A stretch of DNA of 64,000 nucleotides, taken from assembly GCA_903813345.2 (NCBI GenBank), contig CAIIXF020000001.1, positions 19,549,915 to 19,613,914 of the forward strand, read 5' to 3'. The notes under the pieces were generated by a model. That model searched no databases. It was not told the DNA's origin and worked only from the letters and a program-made list of their open reading frames with translations. Below, one piece after another: positions 36,701-48,700 of this stretch (position 1 is its first letter; each line of letters begins with the position of its first letter). A program made the translations under genes and the position numbers. The DNA comes from Owenia fusiformis. Lineage: Eukaryota > Annelida > Polychaeta > Sabellida > Oweniidae.

Positions 36701-39700
36701 CTGTTAATTTACTTTAAGAATTTCATTTGAGTGTGACTTAAAAAGGTAAACATTTTGTACTTAATATTTCTTTCTCTATTTTACCCTGTAGCTGTGTAAC
36801 CAGTACCTCGTTGAAAACCTTAGTATCAACAATGCATGTGACGCCATGCAGGCAGCTGTTACATATGGACAGGATGATCTCAGGGCAGAATCCATGTGTT
36901 ATATAGAGGAAAATACACAGGTATTCCAAAGAGTTTTTTTTACATGGATTTGATGATGTAGAATTATCTTTGGCAGAATCCATGTGTTATATAGAGGAAA
37001 ATACACAGGTATTCAAAAGAGTTTTTTTTACATGGATTTGATGATGTAGAATTATCTTTGGCAGAATCCATGTGTTATATAGAGGAAAATACACAGGTAT
37101 TCCAAAGAGTTTTTTTAGATGGATCTGATGATGTAGAATTATCTTTGGCAGAATCCATGTGTTATATAGAGGAAAATACACCGGTATTCCAAAGGGTTTT
37201 TTACCTGGATTTGATGATGTAGAATTATCTTTTGCATCTCATAAACATCTAAAAAATCCAAGTGTTATATAGAGGAAAATACACAGGTATTCCAAAGAGT
37301 TTTTTACATGGATTTGATGATGTAGAATTATCTTTTGCATCTCATAAACATCTAAAGTGCAAATGTACTATGGAGAATTTAGGGTTTCTTATGTCGATTT
37401 GTCTTTGAGAAATCACAACCTCTCAAGTGTCAGAATATTTTTTTGTTCTGTATTTCCTATTTGAGCCCATTTGAGGAAAATTGGTGCAATTAAACAGTTG
37501 ACATTTTACATTTATTTCTAAGCAAAAATTCTCAAAGGAGTATTCCAAAAAACTTGTTTTTCTATTTCAGAATGTTTTTAAATCCAAAAGTTTCCATGAG
37601 ATGTCAGAAGAAGCATTGTCTGTTGTACTTCAAAGTGATAGGTTAATGATGGACGAACCTGATGTGATAGATTGTGTACGGGAATGGGCCACAGTGAACT
37701 CTGTAAGTGTCCTTGTATCTACTGTACAAATTAAGAATCCACTTGAAACTTTTCACTGTTATGTCACCACCAAAAGTGGTGACATATTGTTATGGTTTCC
37801 ATTTTTTGTGATGACAGTTGGCCATCGGTGGTTGGTGATCAGCGATTGGTGGCTCACGATGGGTGTCTAACAATATTGTGAGCAACTATGTGGTGACATT
37901 TTGTCATGTTAATGCCTTGTTCTAAATTAAGGTCATCACCAGAAGTGCGGTCAACCGGTGGTTGGTGATCGGCGATTGGTGGTTGACAATCGGTGTCTCT
38001 AACCATATTGTGAGCAACTATGTGGTGACATTTTGTCATGTTAATGCCTTGTTCTAAATTAAGGTCATCACCAAGAAGTGCGGTCAACCGGTGGTTGGTG
38101 ATCGGCGATTTGTGGTTGATGATCGGTGTCTAACAATATTGTGAGCAACTATGTGGTGACATTTTGTCATGTTAATGCCTTGTTCTAAATTAAGGTCATC
38201 ACCAAGAAGTGCGGTCAACCGGTGGTTGGTGATCGGCGATTTGTGGTTGATGATCGGTGTCTAACAATATTGTGAGCAACTATGTGGTGACATTTTGTCA
38301 TGTTAATGCCTTGTTCTATATTAAGGTCATCACCAAGAAGTGCGGTCAACCGGTGGTTGGTGATCGGCGATTTGTGGTTGATGATCGGTGTCTAACAATA
38401 TTGTGAGCAACTATGTGGTGACATTTTGTCATGTTAATGCCTTGTTCTAAATTAAGGTCATCACCAGAAGTGCGGTCAACCGGTGGTTGGTGATCGGCGA
38501 TTGGTGGTTGACAATCGGTGTCTCTAACCATATTGTGAGCAACTAGGTGGTGACATTTTGTCATGTTACTGCCTTGTTCTATATTAATTTCATCACCAAG
38601 AAGTGCGGACATATTGTTATTAGCCTACTATAACTTTTTAATGACAAGCATTTGGTGTTAGCATCTGTAATATTTGTTACACTTTTGTGACAATTTGCAG
38701 TAACTTATTAACAATTTTTTGTGCATTTACATAGACAACACACGTTATCAGATTATAAGACTGGTTCATTTTAACATAGTTGTAATTCAAGTACACTGTA
38801 GTCATGAACTATAGCTGAAGAAGATGAGGTTAGATTTGCTTGAAAAATCAAATGATAAAATACCTAATGAGAGTTAATTCCCAGGAATAAATTAATATAG
38901 GATCCACAGAGAATGCTACGTGCAAACTACTACAGTACAAACATGTGATGATTTCGATTTTGATCAGACTAACGTTGTAGTTCAATTCGTTTTTTACACA
39001 AACATTTTTGATTAGGAATGTCACACCTTTTCCCATACTTTCATTGGATGCTTACTCTGATAAGTATCCATGTAATGACAGGTTGGGATTTGATCTGGCC
39101 TCAAATCTTGCCCATCGCTTCCATTATGATTACACTAGATCAAAGAGTCTCTGGGGTCTCTCAAGTTAATTAACATGGTTTACCTGTCAGTGTGTATTAT
39201 GGATTTTTCTTTATTCTTTAATAAGAGCCAATGAGAGAGAAAGTATGTACATAATGAAATAATATTGAAAAGTGATAAAATAATCAAAAATGTGTGTAGA
39301 AATGCCAGGAAGCAAGAAAATCATAGATGTTTCAAGAAAAAATACAATAACAAATATAAACTGGTGTGAATTTCCTAACAAGCTAGTCAGGCCAGTAGCC
39401 AGCTTTTGTCAAGGGGGCTTCACAAAAAAGTCCAGGGGGTTCCAATTGACAATATTGGCCCAAAATCACTGGAAAAGTGCTCGGAATTATGAAATTCAGC
39501 ATGATTTTGAAAGAAACTTTATCCAAGGAGGGAGGGTTTGTTTGAACCCCTGAACCTCCCCCTGGCTGTTGGCCTGCTAGTTGGTAGAGTTTAGGGGTTT
39601 CCAAATCCAATCAAAGAAAAAATTCATCCACTCATGAGGTACATGAAAAATATAGACAAAAAAGGCAGATAGAGGCAAATAGAGGGTGAAATATCAGAGT

Positions 39701-42700
39701 GAAATAATACAAGCCTCTCTGCTAGAAGAGGATAAACGTTGTAATAATCAGACGATGGTTGTAATAATGATAAATCAAAATGAGCGATCATTTATGACGG
39801 GAGTCTGCTAAAATATACAACCGTGACATGGTCTTTAATCAAGATTTAACACCCATATCTCGTGACACAGAATTTTTCCAATAGTGATCTATTACCCTCT
39901 TAGGAATTTCATTCCGCTTTACTCGTGAATAAAATATGAAATGTCCATGTTTTTTAATTGCAAAGTGGACACGATTTTGTATAGAAATTAAACCGAACAT
40001 TCATTAAAATATCATCACTAGCTTCAAGAAATCAAGCATGGTATCTAATTCATACTCTGAGAGAATGTATTGTTTTGCACTAAACGATTGAAACATGTTT
40101 TAGTGGTATTTTATTGTTTTATCAATAGATCTGATTGATATTATATCCAGGCTGATGCGAAATAGCCTTATCGGGATTCTATGAAGCAAGGTTTGCAGAG
40201 ATATGCAGTTAGAAATCAGTTTTTGATTTAAGATGTTGGTGTACATTATTACTAACTGGTTAAGCTATGGTTTATGACTCTCTCGGGCATATCTGCACCT
40301 ATTGGAATAAACTGTTTTAGGAAATCATTTACTTGCTTGGCCCAGACAAGGGAACTAATAATGCACATATGCTGTTCCTATGATAAAAGCTAGCTAGGGT
40401 ATTCAATTGAACCATTTTTATTGCACAAAAGAGATATAGCTTTTCAGAGTCTGTCTTTTCACACTATGATAAACCATGACATCTCAATTCCTCTCAGCCA
40501 TAAGGTTTTAGTAAATTAGAAAGATGTGAGTAGTATCAGATAGTACATTCATAGCTGTACTAGTTTGCAGTTTGCACTACCTAGAATGCCTAAAGGTGAT
40601 CAGTAATGCCTTGGTCACATTTGCTGCGATTCATCGGCCAGCGCCCGACCGATTGAGTATTTTGTTCAAAATTGAATACATTTCTGAACAAAACACTCAA
40701 TCGGCCGGGTGCCTGAGTGAAAATCGGAGCAAATGTGACCAAGGCATTATATATGTATTATCTTAATGGATTTGCATTTAATATTGGAATTGAAAAATAA
40801 AACACAAATAGGACAACAATGTATTTTGTTGTATTAGTGTCATGGTTCATACTTTTTCAAAATTGCTAGTATAGTAAAACCCCTGAAGAATTTTTGAAAT
40901 TCAGAATAGCTAGAGCCTCTCTTTAAAGCCATGATTTGTGTCAAGAATACCCCAGAGGCTTTAAAATATAAGTTTGAATGACTTTCTAGACTACTGATGA
41001 ATTCCATCTTTATGGGAAAGTAATATCACCATTAACACGTTTTATATTTTGTATAATTTAGGTTGTTATGGGAAAATCAATGAGTGAAGTGGCCAGAAAA
41101 GTTGTGTACCATCTCAGAATTCCTCTCCTGACCCCTGAGGAACTACACGCTCTAGAAGAAGAGACTAGGAAAGACAAACTGTTGCCGGTAAGTCTCAAGA
41201 TTGTTATAGCATTAAATAACTTCTAAGATAATCAAGACATCTTTCTTATTTCACATTCAGCCAAATCAAATAAAATGGTAAAATGTCCATAATTTATAGC
41301 AAAGCATATGCACAGTCATGAATTCAAATAAAATGAAAAAATTCCATAATTCATAGTATATGCGCAGGCATCAATGCAGAAGAACGTCCCAAGAATATGA
41401 ATGAGACTTTTCATGAAGGGAAGACTCTAGCATACACATTTGTAATCCTGTAATACAAGTCAGACACTGATAAACAACTACATGTGCGATGGGATGAATG
41501 TACGTTGAAATGCTACTATGGGAGATGTGATATTCATTGAAAATACTCTCAAACATCACACTATATTTAAGAAATATCTCTGAATAGGAGTCTGTCCCTT
41601 TCATCCACAGATGACATTTCTCAGGACATTCAAGAATGTTTATTCTTGCCTTTATTTTGATTAATTTACATTTGACTTAATCTGTGGTTGACGTCAAGTT
41701 TCTTTGAAGCATTTGCCCGCTTAGAGGACTATGATAACCATTAATGTCATCGAGTAAGGCAACCAATTTATAATACAAACCTTCTTTGTAAAATTAATTC
41801 CCAATTTTGACGAAACTGATGTTTTGTATAGTCTCCAGATTTTTGTGGATGGTGTTCGGCAGTTGGTGTTTGGCAGTGCCTGAGTGGGCAGTTGGTGTCT
41901 GTTACAAATTTCAGGTCGTTACATTTTACATGTTATAATGTTTTGTTTAGAATTCCTGGTCAATTGTTCAACAAATGCAAAAACAAAAAGGACAAGTTTA
42001 CATTTCATGAAATAAACAAGTAAATGGAAAATTCAAAGTAGATGAGTGTTATTTGGTCATTTTATTTATGAATATTTAAAATAAAAGTTACAATTACCCA
42101 CTATCTAATGAATAAATAGATCTTCCCTTTAATAATTCACTACTTAAAATAAAGCTTGAGATAATTAGTAAGTGATTATTTTGTGTTCTCACTCAACTAT
42201 GGAGAGGTCATGTTGATAAAGGTGTCATATGACACATTTGATTGACTTCTCTGACAATCTGTGAAGCCCTGAGAAATGAATTTAAAAAAAAAATTGGATT
42301 GGAATGTAGAATGTTGGAAGCAATCTTTCCAAAATCATGACTATGTTTTCTAACAACCTTAAAATTTATAGAAAAAAATTATTGAAAATTTAAGAAGCAG
42401 AAATGTCCAAATAACATAAGCCCTTTTCATTTTTTCCCAGCAAACCATAGAAATCAAATGATTATTCTGAAATAGAGTCAGAAATGTTTGACCTTTTAGA
42501 AAAAGGCATGGCATGGAATTAAATGAGCAAAGAATATAATTGTAAGATTGTTACAATTTTAAGGAAACTAACTCTGAACTCATCCCTCTATAGCTTCTAG
42601 TACTTGTTAACATGGAGCCTTAATTTAGGAGCCTTAGTATTTATTTATTAAATGTCTGAATGTGAAATCGGTGTTCAAAAATATGGAAATGGATGCATAT

Positions 42701-45700
42701 AATACTGGGCTTAGGTCAAAATGTTGAATGTGGTCAAAATGCGTAATCAAAATACAATGGATATATGTTTGGGGGATGAAAGTTGATTTCATTTTGAGTA
42801 TCCTTGGAGATAATTAACAAAACAGCAGAGGCTCATTTGGAGTGGATATTGAAGGTTAAGCCAAAAAAGAGACAAAATTATGTTTTTATGGACTCCAAGG
42901 TTGATTTATTATTCTGACCCCTCTCCGAATGAATATAAATCTGAAAACCTAACATATTGATTGAATGCTTAATATTGATATTTGAAGAATGTGGCTGATT
43001 ATGTATGTACATGTATGTAGTTTTCCCAATAAAATTGATAAATGAATGATTTAAAAATTGCAAAATACAGAGATTATTTATGCACCCAAAACACACATAG
43101 AGACCTAATTTACCGACTTCAAAAATCGAACATTTCACATATGACAGATACGAGTCTAGACAATATAGTTAATCTTTTGTTGGACATTCCATGCTAACAC
43201 TAACCAGGCGTGAATTATTGTACTGTTAGACTGCATGTGAAAGAGATATATTTGTTAATGTCTAATGCCCTGACATTTCTCACATCACCTTCAATCCTCA
43301 AAGGATCTCATGATATTTACAAGCTCTTGATCCAAAAGTTTATTACGACATTCTGTTTCTTGCCTGTTTACAGCCAAGAGGGGGGAACAAGCTAGAAATG
43401 AAAGATACAGGGTAAAAGTTTAGACTTTAAATTATCTAAAAGTGTAAGGTGCTCTGACTTTTTATTCAAATAATTTTGAGAAAATAAGCGAAATATTCTC
43501 AGTCTGGTTAAACTGTTTGGGATGGACATCTGCAGAAATTCACAGAAGCAGAAGAGAAACAAATCCAAGATAACACAGCAGACGTTAGAAAACTTTCATT
43601 TTTTACAAAATTATATAGATTACATTTACAGTAGTTCGACATTTTACCATGGGCTTTCAACTTTTCTTGAAAGCCAATGATTTTACGCTTTAATGGAGAT
43701 GTACAGTTTGCATGATCATGAATTTCTTGGCTTAATTAACCATTAGTAATTTTGGTGACATTTGTATCAGTTTTAGTTGATTCACGAATGCAATATGTCA
43801 GTGTTAATATTTTAGTTGGTGTCACTGATGTCATTTAATTTGTTAAATCTAACATTTAGTTTTTATTTTGTGCACTGAAAGGTTCTGTGCTGATGTCAAA
43901 TAAATTATTAAGAATAAGTGTGATGTCATATAAATCATTGATAATTGAATTATGAGATCGTAATTATGAGATCGTTTTTGAGAAAAACAAAGATAGATCT
44001 TGTAAACAACTTGTTACATCGTCATCCTATAGAATCGACTTGCTGAGTCCTGAAAACTGTAAGTAACCAAAAATCGTCCCGACTCATTTCTCACAGTTTT
44101 AATAATCCCTAATAGGCTTAACTAAACCCAAAGACCTGATGTGAAAAATGCCGATTGGGATTGTGCTTGTTGAATTCAATTATGGAATGATCAGAGTTGC
44201 GAAAAGACCAACTACAATGTGTGAATACAGATCAAGGGAAGCTAATATGTAGGATTCCACCAAGTAGATTAGATGGGATAATGTGGTCGGTCTTACAGGA
44301 TGCCATACTTCAATGTTTGTGAAAAGGCTCTAATTAAAGCTCAGTCCATTCATCAATCCACTCTAGGCCCTTTTTGTCGCCCTTTTGAAAAAGTGCTGTA
44401 TTGTCTTCGTGTTGTGTTGATGGGTGTGGGGGTAGGTGCCACTTGAATCAGTTCTTGTTATATAGTTTCCACCAAAAAGTGGTGACATATTTTTAGAGTC
44501 ACTATTTATGACTGGCTTACTAGTGTTTGGCAAATGGTTGCTCTTTTGTAATCACAACCAGGTTGTGTCAATACCTTGTTTTAGCATGTTCATGTTCTCC
44601 AAAATTTGGCTTGACTTGTAGTATGATGTTTGATATGGGCCGGGTGATATTTTCATCTGGTCTGGAAAATAACATTGCTACTGGTCCCTAATATCTTTTT
44701 CATGGTTTCAAATCAATAAGGTTCAAGATATACTAGAGATCAAAAGGCTTGAGCTATTTGTAGTACAGAATATAATCAGCAATATTAATTATATTTCAAA
44801 CAAAACTTTGAATTGACCTTGTAGTCAGTTTTTGACCTTGACCTTGTAGTCAGTCTTTGACCTTGACCTAGTAGTCAGCCTTTGGCCTTCTCCGAAAGTA
44901 GTTTCCCAGCAATTTCAGCCCTTAAGTAGTACTGAGAAGGAACGGTATACAAAATCGAAAAAATGGTGTGAAGGATATGTAAATTGAAAAAACCAATGCA
45001 GTACTCTCATCATCAATCAACATACAAAGTTAACCCCAAACCAGGGCATTCATGCACATCCTTTTGAAGTAGCATAAAACAATTGCCTATGTTAAGCTAT
45101 TTAAGCATCTTGGATATTCAATGTTGAGTTAAACTCGGTTAAACCAATCAATCAAAAGCCATGATTAGCAATGAAAGCATATCAATTATGTACACGTAAT
45201 TGTAACGCATAGCACTTTACATTTGTAACCTGGCACTTTTGACATTTTCCTTAATGGCAGAGAGAAACTAAATTAAGCAAAGTTTCCAGTGAAAAGGTAG
45301 GTGTGATATCAACCACCCATTGCAGTTCATATTGTTAGGTATTGCACCTTTGTTATAAATTGGCCATTGTACTCTGTTCCTTTGTTCTCATGTCATTGAA
45401 ATTAGATCTTTGACTTTCTCAAAAGAATCTTTCGAAAGAATAGTAGTAGCCATTGAAATCAGTTCTTTTACTTTTTCAAAAAAGCTCAAAAGAATAACTC
45501 AAAAGTAGCCATTGAAATTATTCATTCTATTTTTTCAAAAGAATAGCTTGAAGGACTAGACAAGGAAATTAATCTCTTTACTTTTCCAGAAAATAGCTCA
45601 AAAGGATCGTGAATGAATATTCTGATTTCATTCACTGACCTCAGTCTTAATGCAACTAGAAATATACATGACGTTAACATGCAAAATGTCACCACCTGCC

Positions 45701-48700
45701 ATTTGTTACAGACACCGACTGAATTCCATCAACAAAAAAGTTAGAGACTATAACAATTTTGACATCTCTTCACCAAGTAAAGTAACCCCCCCTATTCATA
45801 AGTAGTGTGTTCTTTAAATATTCAATAAACTAAACAATATCAATGTAAACATGTACCATGTACAATACATGCAAATTCAATGTAAAAAAAGTAAAGTAAA
45901 CCATACCGAGTGAAGATGAACCTTCTCTCAGACAAATATTTAGTCTTGATGCATATTTACTTGTCAGTGTTAGTCTCAGATATTGGATGAAATCAATTGT
46001 TAATCGAGGTGTGACAATAAATTGATGGCCAGTGAGACTCTCTTCGTGTCCACCATGGCGACCATGTCAGCTTCATATTAATATGTTTACCATGTAACAT
46101 CTAGTATACCCTTTGCAAAAGCTAAACTGAATCTTCACTCTACAGGAGAGATTATTCTGTGACACTACAGTCATGACACCACATTTTATGAGTATAAGTA
46201 ACTCACATTCAAATTACATTCATAGTCTCATTAAAGGCCATAAAACACTACAGTAATACCTATCTAATCTGAATGCCATTTGGGCAAGCCAAAAGTGTTC
46301 AAAATAGCAGGTGTTCACATTTCAATGTTTCTTGAACAAGAGACTCAATTGAAGGTTGGGACTTAGAGAAAATGTTCATATTAAGAGGTGTTCATAGTAC
46401 AGAAGTGTTCACATATAGTTCTACAGTCGCTACATTTTAAATCTTTTTAAGACAGAGGGGAGGGTGGTTAACCTGTTGTGATTCAGGGTAGGGTCATCTG
46501 GTGGAGTCTAATCCCAATGACACTTATGAGATCTGATTGATTGCATGTATTTACATATATCTATTCTTCACTTTTTTCATATTAGTTGTCATACAAAATT
46601 AAAGTTTGTACTCGAATGATTAACTAACGCTTAATAAAATGAATGACAGGTGATTTAATATATCCATTAGTAAGACATCATAGACGAGACAATCTGCTTT
46701 ATGATAATGGCCTAAACAACAAGGAGGCAGTGTCATAGATGTAGTTAATTAGGTAATCGTTAGATGTTTTGCTTAGACATTTGTCTGATAGGTACTTACT
46801 TACATTACCCCCCTTAACTCTGTTTTCGATATTTTTTCACAAACGTTCAGTGGATATGTAATTGGATGTATCAGTAAAATGTCCAAATTTACTCTTGACT
46901 AATAGAATTATACGGACTTCTGAATTTGAAACCACCAAAGTAATTTTGCCCAGTACGACATGCAACATGATTGGGGTCTATAATTTCCGAAAATAATTCG
47001 CTTCCACAAGAGAATTAGGACCTGACTACCCACTAGAAACTTCTATGTTGTCCAAGTCAAATGAATATAAGAATAAAATATGAAAATTATAAAAATAGCG
47101 ATGAATGTGGCAAACAGGCATGTGGATACCAATCTGAATTTTAGATATAAACATATGAGATATTTCATTCAAATTTGCAAAAAGTGAATAAAACGTGCGA
47201 TCTTAGTGTTTTTTGAAGCATGGGTAGGACATATTTCATTGCATACAACAGTATGATAGAAATTTAACTCGGGGAGGTCCTATCTCGCCTTATTTCATCC
47301 TTGGCTTATTCGACTAATGTGCCGTATAAACCTAATGTTGAAAAAATTCAAATTGATTTTGAAATATACGGGAACACGCTATGTCTATGACTATTAGTGG
47401 TTCAATGGGTGTTATAACCACTCAGTATTTAATGGTTACCATGGCAGTTGGGGGTAACAAATCATCACTAGAAGTCTCCCATGATCCACTTGTTAAATAA
47501 TTTCTGAGGGTAAATTAGTTTAACCATTTAGTATTCTATGTGGTGGTTTATTTCTACAAAATATCTGTGGCTTGATAAGATAGAATGGCTCGACTTTTTC
47601 GTTTAGATTATCTAAGTATTAAACAAATGCCAGTTGTGGAAAAATAGGAAATAAATAGAGGTCATTCACACTAGTCAGTGACATGTTGTATATGGCTATC
47701 ATCTCACTGTATGTCGAACATCTCTTTGAACATCTGAATACCTTCCAATGTGAACACTTTTTTCCTGTTCCCTGTCTTTATTTCGGATTATTTTATTATA
47801 TTTATTACATACACTAAGCATTTTGACTTTTATATACATAGTATATAATATACAGGGTGGGCCAAAAAAAACCATCCCCCTAGCCAATATTCCTGATAAA
47901 TTTTTATTTTTTAATAATAATAATAAACATATGAGCAAAAATATAATCTGAATGTTAATGACATGAGGTGTTAAAAAGGACTCCTCAAGGATATATAAAA
48001 CATGTGAAAGAAATTTCATTTTCTGATAGGAAAGTGCTTCATCACGCAGGTCCAATGCTACCCTGGAGTTTTTGGAAATTTGAAATGACATCATCTCTAG
48101 CCCGGACAAATGGCTTACTGGCAGTCCAGATGCCAATAATGTCGATTACCATACCTGGGGTCATCTAGAACAGTTGATATTTAAAGATACCCAGCCTATC
48201 AGGGATGTAGAGGAACTAAAAGTAAGAATAACTAGCAGTTGAATGGTACTTCCACATGCATCCATCAATTATGCCATCAACCAATGGCTTCCACGTCTTA
48301 AGCAAATAATCCAATCAGAGGATGGGTCCGGGGGTGGGTCTATTGAGCCATATTTGGACAGACTGAAGAAGAAATTAATTTGTTTTGTAAGCATACACAT
48401 GTTTATTGAGCATGCATGGTTCAAAAACTGAATATAAAATAATATACAATATCCAATTATGAAAGACTCATGACAATGTTGCAACTTTTAACTGAACAGT
48501 AAAATTTGGTAGAAATAGGCTATTGTTCGCAAAATTGATGAAAATTGAAAAGGTGTTTTTTGACCCCCATGTCACATAATGGGTTATATTTCTATATGGG
48601 GTTGTTGAAAATGGTGCTATTATATATCATTTTGTTGCAAATTAAATTATCTTTAAAATGATATATCATTGTTGGTGTACATGTTAAAAAATAAATATTT

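Larger units (their letters stand above)
38601..41061. other. Rest of intron 5 of the BTB gene
   Basis: A+T-rich intron with two TIR elements (39388-39576 and 40604-40749). I see no exon or RNA gene. Confidence 0.55.

Noticed and set aside
37854-38612. Two minus-strand frames encoding DNLNLEQG-like repeats
   Set aside because: They are translations of the 131-bp satellite inside a BTB-gene intron.
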